DNA from: Chloroflexota bacterium
Lineage (GTDB): Bacteria > Chloroflexota > Dehalococcoidia > Bin125
Length of the DNA stretch: 51,491 nucleotides
Direction of reading: 5' to 3'
NCBI GenBank assembly: GCA_009838735.1
Contig: VXQZ01000034.1
Span: 1-51,491 of the forward strand
Shown: in pieces, positions 8,185 through 17,189 of the stretch
Position numbering within the stretch: the stretch's first letter is position 1
How the letters are laid out: each line of letters starts with the position of its first letter
Made by a program: the position numbers and the translations under genes
Notes under the pieces: generated by a model
Databases searched by the model: none
Told to the model about the DNA's origin: nothing
What the model saw: the letters and a program-made list of their open reading frames with translations, nothing else

Positions 8185-8934
8185 TTACCCCGTTTGGCGC
8201 AGGACGATGCGGGATGCGCCATCGCTGATCACCTTGACTGCCAGAGCGATCCTGTTGTCCTCGTCGAGGGCGTTCCAATAGGCGTCGGCGATGTCCTCGG
8301 GTGTGCCGGGGAGCGGTAGCCAGAGCGGGTCTCCGGCGAAGGGGGGCAGCGGATTGCCGTCGTGGCGATAGGTGGTGATGCCGTATCCGAGGCCTCGCGG
8401 CGGGAACGGAAGTCGCCACACGATCCGATCTGTCTCATCGTGGTCCGCGGCGTTTGCTCTGAGGATGGCGAAGTAGAGTTCGCCGTGGCCGCGCAGATCG
8501 AGCATGGATGCGATGCGGGGGGTGTAGTTGGGAGCGTCGTCTTCCCGTTCGCGGACGGCGAGCGCGTCCTCGAAGCGGGCTGAATGCTCGATCGTTTCCT
8601 GGATGGTGCGGGTGTGATCGCCGTTGGAGACGAGATAGATGTCTGATAGCTCCAACATTGCTTCGTAGATGATGTTGGTGGGATCCGTGACCAGGGCTGG
8701 ATCTCGCGCTTCGGTACGGAGTTCCTTGTCGGCGGCTCCTCCAACGACGAAACGGCGGTTTCGGCTGTTCTCGCTGCGACCCATGATCCAGTAGATCTGG
8801 ACCCAGACGTCCGAGTCCTCCTCGGTCTCCAGTCTCCCGACGACGATGCCGCGGCCGGGATAGCTGTTCGCGAGCAGGTGCCGGCCGAAGTTCTGTTCGG
8901 CAAAGACGCGGAGTTCCTCGATCTGGCTGGTCAT
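8185..8934 (-). CDS. purO: IMP cyclohydrolase, PurO family
   Basis: A 249-residue protein of the IMP cyclohydrolase-like family (archaeal PurO and its bacterial homologues). It closes FAICAR to IMP, the last step of purine synthesis. Family signatures are YPGRGIVVG (25-33), GRSENSRNR (52-60), the NGDHT and PNYTPRI motifs, and DGNPLP near the C-terminus. In Clostridia this family occurs together with an AICAR transformylase lacking the usual cyclohydrolase domain, and such a gene is present at 39039-40208. I take ATG 8934 as start, because the longer frame runs into the divergent gene. A TACTCT box lies 6 nt upstream. Confidence 0.85.
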   Translation of the reverse strand: MTSQIEELRVFAEQNFGRHLLANSYPGRGIVVGRLETEEDSDVWVQIYWIMGRSENSRNRRFVVGGAADKELRTEARDPALVTDPTNIIYEAMLELSDIYLVSNGDHTRTIQETIEHSARFEDALAVREREDDAPNYTPRIASMLDLRGHGELYFAILRANAADHDETDRIVWRLPFPPRGLGYGITTYRHDGNPLPPFAGDPLWLPLPGTPEDIADAYWNALDEDNRIALAVKVISDGASRIVLRQTG

Positions 8935-8982
8935 GTCTTCAGAGTATCCAGCGGCAGACCGGGTGAGGGATAGACTCAGGGC
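8935..8982. promoter_or_regulatory. 48-bp divergent promoter region
   Basis: Two TANNNT boxes face away from each other: TACTCT (8941-8946, minus strand) lies 6 nt from the purO start, and TAGACT (8971-8976, plus strand) lies 6 nt from the carboxylase start. Neither start has a clear Shine-Dalgarno site. Both genes look leaderless. Confidence 0.5.
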
Positions 8983-10884
8983 ATGTCTGGCGCAGACGGG
9001 CTTCCCCGGTGTGTCCTCGTTGCCAATCGGGGCGAGATCGCCTCGCGCATCATGCGCACCTGCCGGCGTCTGGGCGTGGGCACGGTCGCGGTGTATTCCG
9101 ACGCCGACAGGTCGGCGCCGCATGTTGCGTATGCGGATCGTGCGGTGCGAATTGGTGCCGCTGCGGCCGCGGACAGCTACCTCCATATCCCGGCGTTGCT
9201 CGAAGCCGCACGATCGTCGGGGGCGGACGCAGTGCATCCCGGCTACGGATTTCTCTCCGAGCGAGCCGATTTCGCGCAGGCAGTGGTAGACGCCGGATTG
9301 ACCTGGATCGGCCCTCCGGCGTCGGCGATTGAGGAGCTAGGCGACAAGGTGTCGGCACGTCGATTGGCGATCGCCTCGGGCGTGCCGGTTGCTGAGGGTG
9401 TGGAGGAGGACGAGGGCGACGCGGCCTTGTCCTCGGCGATTGAGGAGATGGGCCTGCCGGTGATGATCAAGGCGGCGGCCGGCGGCGGCGGACGCGGCAT
9501 GCGGCTATTGAGAACCAGCGACGACGCGCCCGATGGCATCGAAGCCGCAGTGGCGGGCGCCCGTCGTGAAGCGCAGGCAGCGTTCGGCGACGGTCGACTG
9601 TTGGTCGAACGGGCAATGTCGGAAGGCAAGCACGTGGAGGTCCAGGTGCTCTTCGACGAGCATGGCAACGGCGTCCACCTGGGCGAACGCGACTGCTCGG
9701 TCCAACGCCGCCGGCAGAAAGTGATTGAAGAGTCACCCTCGCCGGCCGTTAGCGATGTCATGCGCGAGGAGCTGGGGCGTGCGGCGCTCGATGTCTGTCG
9801 AGCTGCAGGATATGTCGGGGCGGGCACGGTCGAGTTCATGCTGATGCCCGATGGTGCGTTCATGTTCCTCGAGGTCAACACCCGGTTGCAGGTCGAGCAT
9901 CCGGTCACGGAGATGCTGACCGGACTGGACCTGGTCGAACTGCAGCTTCGCGTTGCAGGTGGGGATACATTGCCCGTCACGACGGATGACATCACATCCA
10001 ATGGTCACGCGATTGAGACCAGAATCTATGCAGAAGATCCGTCGCGGGGGTACGTGCCATCAACCGGCCGGCTGCGCTGGTTCGAGGCGCTGGATGGCCG
10101 AGCGCGGCACGATGTCGGTCCCGCGACCGGCGATCTGGTCACCGCTCATTACGACCCGATGTTGGCCAAGACGATCGTTCATGCCGAGACTCGTGGCGAG
10201 GCGCTGGATCGAGCGACCGAGGCTCTGGACGCCTGGGCAATTGACGGTGTGACGACCAATCTGGGTCAGCTTGCCTCGATTCTCGAGTCGGAGGATTTCC
10301 GTGCCGGTTCGGTCGACATTGGCTGGCTGGATCGCGTTGAGTTGCAGCAGCGGGAACCCCCTGCGGCTGCGCTCGCTGCGGCCGCGGTGGCCGAGGCGCA
10401 GGCCGGCGCCTGGCGCTCGTCGGGCGAACTGGCGCGCAAGTACCTGTTGCATGGCCGGCCGCTCGAGGTTCGCGTGTCGCGGACTACCGACGGATGGTCG
10501 GCCGTTGTCGACGGCGTCGAACACGATCCCGTTGACCTGGGCCGGGACTGGACGGCGGACGTTTCGCCTCGCGGTGTGGTCGTGAGACACAACGATCAGC
10601 GGTGGGTCTTCCTGCGAGAACGCCGGCGGCGAACGGGAGCAGGTCGCAGCCGCACCGCAGGGGCGAACGTCGTTCGCGCGCCGATGCCGGGGACGATGAT
10701 CGAGGTGCTGGTGGCAGTCGGCGATGAAGTCGAGGCGGGTCAAACGCTGGCAGTCATGGAAGCGATGAAAATTGAGCACCTGTTGAGCGCCCCGAACGCG
10801 GGCGTCGTGAAGATGGTGCACACCAGCGCCGGGGCCTCGGTCGACGAGGACGCGGTGCTGATTGAATTGGGAGCGACTTCGTGA
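8983..10884 (+). CDS. acyl-CoA carboxylase alpha subunit (biotin carboxylase + biotin carrier)
   Basis: A 633-residue protein with a biotin carboxylase N-domain (VLVANRGEIASRI), an ATP-grasp domain with the Gly-rich loop AAAGGGGRGMR, the EVNTRLQVEHPVTE motif, a biotin carboxylase C-terminal domain, and a biotinyl domain. The biotin is attached at K596 in VMEAMKIEH. It carboxylates biotin with ATP and bicarbonate for a partner carboxyltransferase (acetyl-, propionyl- or methylcrotonyl-CoA). No carboxyltransferase beta subunit is in the window, so the acyl substrate cannot be fixed. The methylmalonyl-CoA epimerase at 16627 makes propionyl-CoA plausible. Its stop overlaps the next start by 4 nt. 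Confidence 0.92.
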   Translation: MSGADGLPRCVLVANRGEIASRIMRTCRRLGVGTVAVYSDADRSAPHVAYADRAVRIGAAAAADSYLHIPALLEAARSSGADAVHPGYGFLSERADFAQAVVDAGLTWIGPPASAIEELGDKVSARRLAIASGVPVAEGVEEDEGDAALSSAIEEMGLPVMIKAAAGGGGRGMRLLRTSDDAPDGIEAAVAGARREAQAAFGDGRLLVERAMSEGKHVEVQVLFDEHGNGVHLGERDCSVQRRRQKVIEESPSPAVSDVMREELGRAALDVCRAAGYVGAGTVEFMLMPDGAFMFLEVNTRLQVEHPVTEMLTGLDLVELQLRVAGGDTLPVTTDDITSNGHAIETRIYAEDPSRGYVPSTGRLRWFEALDGRARHDVGPATGDLVTAHYDPMLAKTIVHAETRGEALDRATEALDAWAIDGVTTNLGQLASILESEDFRAGSVDIGWLDRVELQQREPPAAALAAAAVAEAQAGAWRSSGELARKYLLHGRPLEVRVSRTTDGWSAVVDGVEHDPVDLGRDWTADVSPRGVVVRHNDQRWVFLRERRRRTGAGRSRTAGANVVRAPMPGTMIEVLVAVGDEVEAGQTLAVMEAMKIEHLLSAPNAGVVKMVHTSAGASVDEDAVLIELGATS

Positions 10885-12284
10885 GCGATGCGGACGTCCT
10901 GCGAGAGAGGCGGCGTCGAGTTGATTCGGAGTGGTCCGGTGTTGACTTCGACGGTCCGGTATTGATTCCGGCCAGTCTGCCGATTCCGATTGACGGGACC
11001 GATCAGTTTCATGAGTTCCATGCGCATCCGGAGTTCCAGTATCTGACCGGCGTGGCCGAACCGGGCGCGGCGCTCGCGTGGGAGCCCGATGCGGGCTGGA
11101 CGCTGTTCGCGCCGTCGCTCACGGTCGAGGACCTGGTCTGGATGTCAGCGCCTCCATCAGCCGAGGCACTGGCTGCTGAGACTGGCGTGACGAATTCCGT
11201 GGATCGAGCCGAGTTGTCCGGCTGGTTGGAGGCGCGACGAGGTCGAGGGATTGCCCTGCTGGGCTCGCGGGACATTGAGTCGCGCGCGACTGAGTACGGC
11301 GCTGAGTCGTGGTCGACGCTCGAGGCGATCGTTGACGAGGACGCAACAGACCGTTTGGGCAGAGCGCTGGCTGGGTTGCGGCGGGCCAAGGACTCGGTTG
11401 AGCTGGACCGGATGACCCGCGCGGTCGACGCGGCCGTAGCCGGCCACGTCGCGGCGCAACGGCTGGCCAGAGACGGGTTGACCGAACGGGCGCTGCAGAT
11501 TGAGATGGAGGCGGAGTTCTTCCGCCAAGGCGGGGCGCGGACCGCGTATGGCTCGATCGTCGGTTCCGGGCCGAACTCTGCGATCCTGCACGGAACGCCG
11601 GGCGAGCGGGTGATGTGGGATGGGGAGTTGGTGCTGATTGATGCAGGAGCGGAGATTGATGGTTATGCCTCGGATGTGACGCGCACGTTCCCGGTTTCCG
11701 CAGCGTTCTCCGGAATTCAACGTGATCTGTACAACGTGGTCCTGGCCGCCCAGCAGGAGGCGATTGCGGGCGCCGGTCCCGGCGTGGAGTACAAGTCCTT
11801 GCACATGCAGGCATCGGCGACGATTGCGCAGGGGTTGGTCGATGCGGGGATCCTTCGTGGATCGGTCGAAGATCTCGTCGCGTCAGACGCGCACGCGTTG
11901 TTCTTCCCGCACGGGCTCGGACACATGCTGGGTCTTTCGACCCATGACTGCGCCGGCTATCTCGAAGGGCGTGTGCCCGAGGACCGGTTCGGACTCGCCT
12001 ATCTCAGAACGGACCTGCCGCTGGCGCCGGGTTATGTCGTGACGATCGAGCCGGGCGTGTACTTCGTCCCGGCGCTGCTGAACGATCCTGAGCGGCGTGA
12101 GCGCTACGCGGAGATGGTCGATTGGGAGGTTGTCGACGGGTTGCTGGACTTCGGCGGCATCCGGATTGAGGACGACGTGATGATCACCGCGAACGGCTGC
12201 GACGTCATGAGTGACGCGCTGCCCAAGGCAGCCTCCGAGATCGAGGCGATTCGGCGTGATGCATTGGGCGCGTCGAGTGGCTGA
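10881..12284 (+). CDS. pepP: Xaa-Pro aminopeptidase (M24B)
   Basis: A 467-residue enzyme that cleaves N-terminal residues before proline. An aminopeptidase P N-domain (about 1-160) is followed by the pita-bread catalytic domain. All five metal ligands of the dinuclear centre are visible: D254 (LIDAGAE), D265 (YASDVTR), H348 (HGLGHMLG), E390 (VTIEPGV) and E430 (IRIEDD). The GTG start at 10881 overlaps the carboxylase stop (GTGA), so translation is probably coupled. It is followed by an overlapping DPP-IV-type peptidase, which makes a proline-peptide processing pair. Confidence 0.92.
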   Translation: MSDADVLRERRRRVDSEWSGVDFDGPVLIPASLPIPIDGTDQFHEFHAHPEFQYLTGVAEPGAALAWEPDAGWTLFAPSLTVEDLVWMSAPPSAEALAAETGVTNSVDRAELSGWLEARRGRGIALLGSRDIESRATEYGAESWSTLEAIVDEDATDRLGRALAGLRRAKDSVELDRMTRAVDAAVAGHVAAQRLARDGLTERALQIEMEAEFFRQGGARTAYGSIVGSGPNSAILHGTPGERVMWDGELVLIDAGAEIDGYASDVTRTFPVSAAFSGIQRDLYNVVLAAQQEAIAGAGPGVEYKSLHMQASATIAQGLVDAGILRGSVEDLVASDAHALFFPHGLGHMLGLSTHDCAGYLEGRVPEDRFGLAYLRTDLPLAPGYVVTIEPGVYFVPALLNDPERRERYAEMVDWEVVDGLLDFGGIRIEDDVMITANGCDVMSDALPKAASEIEAIRRDALGASSG

Positions 12285-14385
12285 GCGGCTGACGATCTCC
12301 GACGTCGCGACCTACCCGCGTCCGGGGATGGATGCCCCGGGGATGGTTGGCTTTACGCCCGACAGCTCGGCGGTGACCTGGCTGCACGCTGGCGAGGGCG
12401 GACTAGTCAGGTCGCTGTGGCGGATTGAGATTGAGTCAGGGGAGCGCTCGGTGATCGCCGGACCGGGCGCCGACGCGCCGATGTCACGCGAGGAGGAGTT
12501 GTTGCGCGAGCGGACTCGGACCCGCGAGCTCGGCGTCTCCTCCTATTCCTGGGCGCGCGAGTCTGAGGTTCCGCTGTTGATGATCCCCGGTCCGACCGTC
12601 CGGATTGCAGTGGACGGCGCAGCGCTCGTGGAGTTGCCGGGTAGCGAGGGCGCGCTCACTCCGACGCTGAGTCCCGACGGGACGCAACTGTCGTTCGTGC
12701 GTGGAGGCGAGCTCCTTGTCATGAGAGTGGACGGTCAGTCGGAGCCGAAGCAGTTGACCTCCGGTGCGGACGATGGCCTGACGCACGGACTCGCCGACTA
12801 CATCGCGCAGGAAGAGTTTGGCCAGCTTCGCGGTCATTGGTGGTCGAAGGACGGTCGGATCGCGTTTCTGCGCGTCGATGAGCGGCACGTCGCGCCGTAT
12901 CCGATCGTGCATCAGGGCGGCAACGACGTGGATGTTGAGACGCATCGCTATCCATTCGCCGGCGACGAGAACGCGTATGTCTCGCTCTGGGTGTTGAACG
13001 TGGAGTCCGGCGACGCACGGGAACTGCCGCTGCCCGATGAAGACGGCTATCTCGTTCGCGTCGCCTGGTGGCCCGACGGCGCCGGCGGTCAGCGGTTGGT
13101 GGCCCAATGGATTGACCGCACGCAACAACGCCTGCAACTCATTGAGTTTGACCACGAAAGTTCGCGAGTGCTGATCGATGAAGTCCAGGAACCCTGGATC
13201 AACGTGGCCGACGATGCTCGGGGCTTGAAGGATGGGACGTTCATCTGGTCCTCCGAAGCGTCGGGATTTCGCCATCTTTCCTTACGGGCCGCCGATGGAT
13301 CCGAGCTGCGTACGTTGACGCAGGGCGAGTGGATGATCGACGGCGTGATCGAAGTGGATGAGGATTCGGGCTGGATCTACGTCAACAGCACGCGTGGGTC
13401 CGCGCTGGAGCGACGGGTCGAGCGAGTTTCTCTGCACGATGGAGAGATTGAGACGCTGTCGGAGCCGGGCGGGCTCCATGGCGCGTCGTTGTCGCGCAAC
13501 GGCAAGTGGCTGGCGATGATGAGTTCGTCGCTGACCGCAGCGCCGACGATCACGCTGGTCGCGACCGACGGCTCCGAGCGGCGGACACTGTACGAATCCG
13601 ACATCTCGCTCGGTTCGATCGGGATCGGCGCTCCTGAGTTGCGCACGTTTTCGGCCGCGGACGGCACGACGCTGTATGGAGCCCTGTATCGGCCGGAGAG
13701 CGACGGCCCGCATCCGCTGCTGCTGGCGGTCTATGGCGGGCCGCACGCTCAGACCGTGCTCGACGCCTGGGGTCTGACGGTGGATCTGCGGGCTCAATAT
13801 CTGGCGCAGCAGGGCTACCTCGTGCTCAAGCTGGACAATCGGGGGATGGCCGGACGCGGGCTGGCGTTCGAAGCGCATCTGCATCGTCAGATGGGCACGA
13901 TCGAGGTGGACGACCAGTCGGATGCCGTGCAACAACTGGCCGACGAGGGTCTGATCGACATCGAGCGAGTGGGCGTCTACGGCTGGTCGTACGGCGGCTA
14001 CATGACCGTGATGTCGATGCTGCGCCGACCTGACATGTTCAAGGTGGGCGTGTCTGGCGCACCGGTCTCGGACTGGGATGGCTATGACACCGGCTACACC
14101 GAGCGCTACATGGGCACACCGCAGAACAACGCCGAGGGCTACCGCGAGGGATCGCTTCTGGCCCATGCGGACAAGCTGGAAGGTCAACTGCTGCTCATTC
14201 ACGGCGGCGTTGACGAGAACGTTCACTTCCGGCATACGGCAAGATTGATCACGGCGCTGACTGCCGCCGATCGCGACTACGATCTCTTGATGTTCCCCGA
14301 GGAACGTCACATGCCGAGAGATCAAGCAGGCCTGGAGTACCAGGAGCGTCGAGTCGCTCGATACTTCGATCGACATCTGAAGTAG
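12277..14385 (+). CDS. dipeptidyl-peptidase IV-type serine peptidase (S9B)
   Basis: A 702-residue S9 peptidase with an N-terminal beta-propeller and a C-terminal alpha/beta hydrolase domain. The propeller carries the double Glu motif typical of DPP IV (E179-E180 in AQEEFGQLRG), which binds the substrate amino terminus. The triad is S571 (GWSYGGY), D646 (GGVDENVHF) and H678 (ERHMPRD). No signal peptide is seen, so it is probably cytoplasmic. The likely start is GTG 12277, which overlaps the pepP stop by 8 nt; ATG 12259 is an alternative. With pepP it would release Xaa-Pro dipeptides. Confidence 0.88.
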   Translation: MAERLTISDVATYPRPGMDAPGMVGFTPDSSAVTWLHAGEGGLVRSLWRIEIESGERSVIAGPGADAPMSREEELLRERTRTRELGVSSYSWARESEVPLLMIPGPTVRIAVDGAALVELPGSEGALTPTLSPDGTQLSFVRGGELLVMRVDGQSEPKQLTSGADDGLTHGLADYIAQEEFGQLRGHWWSKDGRIAFLRVDERHVAPYPIVHQGGNDVDVETHRYPFAGDENAYVSLWVLNVESGDARELPLPDEDGYLVRVAWWPDGAGGQRLVAQWIDRTQQRLQLIEFDHESSRVLIDEVQEPWINVADDARGLKDGTFIWSSEASGFRHLSLRAADGSELRTLTQGEWMIDGVIEVDEDSGWIYVNSTRGSALERRVERVSLHDGEIETLSEPGGLHGASLSRNGKWLAMMSSSLTAAPTITLVATDGSERRTLYESDISLGSIGIGAPELRTFSAADGTTLYGALYRPESDGPHPLLLAVYGGPHAQTVLDAWGLTVDLRAQYLAQQGYLVLKLDNRGMAGRGLAFEAHLHRQMGTIEVDDQSDAVQQLADEGLIDIERVGVYGWSYGGYMTVMSMLRRPDMFKVGVSGAPVSDWDGYDTGYTERYMGTPQNNAEGYREGSLLAHADKLEGQLLLIHGGVDENVHFRHTARLITALTAADRDYDLLMFPEERHMPRDQAGLEYQERRVARYFDRHLK

Positions 14386-14415
14386 AGGACTTGAACGAGG
14401 GGTTTGGGGAGAACG

Positions 14416-15207
14416 ATGCCGATTCCCAGTACAGCGGCCGACGCAGCAGCGCTTCTGGGCGTGGGGGTCAGCGCCGATCGCGACACGATCCGCGATCGGT
14501 ACCGGCGGCTGGCGCGGATTTACCATCCCGACGCCAACCCCGACGACGACGCTGCCGGGACCCGCATGCTGGAGTTGAACGCGGCCATCGACTTGTTGCT
14601 GGGGGCGGACACTCCGACGATCGATCTGGACTTTGAGCCGCAGCCGCGGGAGCGGGCGCTGACTCCGCGCGAGCGTCGCCAGGATGCGCGGATTCGCTCA
14701 GCGCTCCAGCATCTGCCCTACGGCATCTATGTCGTTGGCACGGTCACGTCAGAAGGCAAGCCGAATGCGATGGTCGCCGACTGGGTGATGCAGGTATCGT
14801 TCAAACCGCGGATCCTCTGCGTATCGTTCGAGCGAGACGCGACCTCGCTGAAGAATCTGCGTGAAACACGTCAGCTCACCATCAGTCTGCTTCCGGAGTC
14901 GGGCATGGATCTGGCTGCCAAATTCCTGCAGCCAAGCGATCCATCCAAGATCGAAGGCCGATCGGCCGAGTTTGCCGCGCCGGACAAGATGCGGGGCGTG
15001 GCCTACGTTCAGCTCGAACACCCGGACCTTGAGGGCGGCGCGCCTGTGCTCGAGGACTCGCTGGCCTGGGTCGCCGCCGAGGCGCAGCAGTTCATCCCGA
15101 TCGGTGAACACATCCTGGCGCTCTGCCGGGTGTTCGACGGCGACGCGCTGCCGATCGACGAAGGGCCCCTGACCTCGCTCTATACCGGCTGGCACTATGG
15201 CGGCTAG
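14416..15207 (+). CDS. J-domain fused to a flavin-reductase-like split barrel
   Basis: A 263-residue protein. Residues about 5-60 form a DnaJ-type J-domain, with helix II basic residues (RDRYRRLARIY) and the invariant HPD at 37-39. Residues about 90-250 match the flavin reductase-like FMN-binding split barrel (GIYVVGTVTSEGKPNAMVAD, then PRILCVSFERDATSLKNLRET). J-domains recruit and stimulate Hsp70 (DnaK); the split barrel binds FMN and acts in flavin or substrate reduction. I do not know this combination as a standard family. ATG 14416 is preceded by GGGGA. The gene lies 30 bp after the S9 peptidase gene. Confidence 0.8.
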   Translation: MPIPSTAADAAALLGVGVSADRDTIRDRYRRLARIYHPDANPDDDAAGTRMLELNAAIDLLLGADTPTIDLDFEPQPRERALTPRERRQDARIRSALQHLPYGIYVVGTVTSEGKPNAMVADWVMQVSFKPRILCVSFERDATSLKNLRETRQLTISLLPESGMDLAAKFLQPSDPSKIEGRSAEFAAPDKMRGVAYVQLEHPDLEGGAPVLEDSLAWVAAEAQQFIPIGEHILALCRVFDGDALPIDEGPLTSLYTGWHYGG

Positions 15208-15337
15208 GCCGCCGACCGACTCCGTTGTAATCCGGCGGGCCGGACAGCACGCTTATCAGACGACTGCAGCCGACCGGCCTCGTGCTCGGCCTCTATTGGG
15301 CAACGGCCTACGGCCAACCACATCGCCAGAACCACCA

Positions 15338-16567
15338 ATGCGGGTGTTCGGGCGTCGGGTTCGGACATTCGAATCGTTCCGTGAGCCTGCGTTTCGCTGG
15401 TTCTTCGTCTCGACGCTGGCCCAGATGTACTCGGCGATCGGGCAAATGTTTGTCCGTACGTTTTTGATCTACGAGCTGACCGAGTCCTATGCGGCCGTGG
15501 GGCTGGCGGCACTGGTTGGGGGCGCGGTTCAGCTGGCGCTCGGACCATACGGCGGCGTGCTGGCCGATCGGTTTCCCAAGAAGTCGGTCACGCAGATATT
15601 CCAGTTCGTCGGATTTCTCAATGCATTCCTGATCGGCACGCTGGCGGTCCTGGGCATCCTTGAGTACTGGCACCTGTTGATCTCGGCGGTCTCCCAGGGA
15701 GTGCTCGTGGCGCTGATGGTGCCGGCGCGGCAGGCGATGGTCTCGGAAATCGTGTCCAAAGCGCGGATCATGAACGGCGTCGCCCTCAATACGGCGGCAA
15801 TGAACATCATGCAGTTCGCCGCTCCGTTAATCGGCGGAGCGCTGCTGGCGACCGCCGGGGCGGGCGTCACCTTCTATGCCATGGCCGGCTGTTATGCCGT
15901 GGCGATGCTGACCATGTTGCCGATTCCCAGCGTGGCTGCGCAGGCCGGTCGCGGCACCGGGGGAGTGCGCGCTGCAATCAAGGACATCAGCGATGGGTTC
16001 CGCTACATCGCGAGGCATCGTGTCTTGCGCATGATCCTGTTCCTCTCCTTCTTCGTCTCAATGCTGGGCACGCCGTTCCAGGGCCTGCTGCCCGGATTCG
16101 TGCAAGACGCGTTCGACGCCGGGCCGGCCCTGGCGGCGTTGTTCATGACCTTTTCGGCGATCGGCGCGTTCCTGGCGGCGTTGATCATCGCCTCGCTGAG
16201 GCGGAGCGGGCGCGGCAAACTGCTGATCCTGATGGGCGTGCTGCTCGGCGGCGCGACGCTGGGGATTGCGATCTCGCCCTGGTTCTGGCTCAGTCTGCCG
16301 ATCATGATCGTCATGGGCATTGGCCATTCGGGCCGGATGACGATGGCGTCGGCCCTGATCCAGGAACAGGCCGAGCCCGCCTATCGCGGCCGGACCATGT
16401 CGGTGCTGATGATGCAGTTTGCCGTCATGCAGGGCGGCGTCTTCGTGCTCGGCATCGCTGCGGAGCTGGTCGGCATCCGCCTGGCGGTGTTTGCGGTGGC
16501 CGTCGTGTTGCTGATCGTCATCGCGTTGTTCGGGACGTTCTCGCCGACGCTGCGACGGCTGCAGTAG
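15338..16567 (+). CDS. MFS transporter, exporter type (EntS-like)
   Basis: A 409-residue integral membrane protein with about 12 hydrophobic segments and an MFS motif A-like loop (GGVLADRFPKKSV). It resembles the MFS_3 group, which includes enterobactin and macrolide exporters. The substrate is not readable. Start uncertain: ATG 15338 has no good ribosome site. ATG 15197 would overlap the upstream gene and add 47 residues that look polar and unconserved. It lies 130 bp after the J-domain gene. Confidence 0.82.
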   Translation: MRVFGRRVRTFESFREPAFRWFFVSTLAQMYSAIGQMFVRTFLIYELTESYAAVGLAALVGGAVQLALGPYGGVLADRFPKKSVTQIFQFVGFLNAFLIGTLAVLGILEYWHLLISAVSQGVLVALMVPARQAMVSEIVSKARIMNGVALNTAAMNIMQFAAPLIGGALLATAGAGVTFYAMAGCYAVAMLTMLPIPSVAAQAGRGTGGVRAAIKDISDGFRYIARHRVLRMILFLSFFVSMLGTPFQGLLPGFVQDAFDAGPALAALFMTFSAIGAFLAALIIASLRRSGRGKLLILMGVLLGGATLGIAISPWFWLSLPIMIVMGIGHSGRMTMASALIQEQAEPAYRGRTMSVLMMQFAVMQGGVFVLGIAAELVGIRLAVFAVAVVLLIVIALFGTFSPTLRRLQ

Positions 16568-16626
16568 GGGTCGACTATCTTGACGCCGACGGCAAGCAGG
16601 TCCGGGGGAAGCGCCAGGAGGCGAGC

Positions 16627-17061
16627 ATGATTACCCATCTCGATCACGTCGGCATCGTTGCGCACTCGCTGGAGGAATCGTTGGCGGTGCTGGTTGACCA
16701 GCTCGGTCTTGAGCGAGACACCGAGCGCACGCCGTATCCGAAGGGCGGGTACTTCGCGCCCGAGCGGACGAAGATCTTCTTCGTCAAGGTCAACCTCGGC
16801 GAGACGCGGATTGAGATTCTGCTTCCCGAGGACAATGAGAGCGGGATCGGCCGGTTCCTCGAGCGCCGGGGGGCCGGACTGCATCATCTCGGCTACGGCT
16901 CCACCGATGTGGTCGGCGACACCAAATTGTTCATGGAACGTGGACTGAGCTACATCGACTTTGGCGGCCCGATTGACGAGATTACCGCCTCCTTCTTTCA
17001 CCCCAAGACGGCCGACGGGATCCTGACGGAGATCGTTCCCGATCGGCGGCCGCAGGCCTGA
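16627..17061 (+). CDS. methylmalonyl-CoA epimerase-like VOC protein
   Basis: A 144-residue vicinal-oxygen-chelate protein that would interconvert (S)- and (R)-methylmalonyl-CoA. Candidate metal ligands are H7 (LDHVGI), H86 or H87 (GLHHLGY) and E135 (ILTEIVP). The family-typical RIEILLPE, GRFLERRGAGLHH and FFHPKTADGIL segments are present. An AGGAGG site precedes ATG 16627. It would follow a propionyl-CoA carboxylase such as the one whose biotin subunit is at 8983. No mutase is in the window. Other VOC activities are possible. Confidence 0.85.
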   Translation: MITHLDHVGIVAHSLEESLAVLVDQLGLERDTERTPYPKGGYFAPERTKIFFVKVNLGETRIEILLPEDNESGIGRFLERRGAGLHHLGYGSTDVVGDTKLFMERGLSYIDFGGPIDEITASFFHPKTADGILTEIVPDRRPQA

Positions 17062-17098
17062 ATCAGACCCTGAGTTCGGCGACACATCCGCAGGGCTC

Positions 17099-17127
17099 GT
17101 CATGCCCGCGGCAGGCGCGGGCATGAC
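17099..17127 (+). repeat. perfect 12-bp-stem hairpin
   Basis: Arms gtcatgcccgcg and cgcgggcatgac around the loop gcagg, with no mismatch. It resembles REP-type elements and sits between the epimerase and patatin genes. There is no T-run after it. It may end the upstream transcript or be a mobile palindrome. Confidence 0.75.
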
Positions 17128-17189
17128 GGTTCGCGTTGTCGGAACGCGTTGTGCGAGAGTGCAGAGACGGAGGGCGGCAAGCAGTTCCG

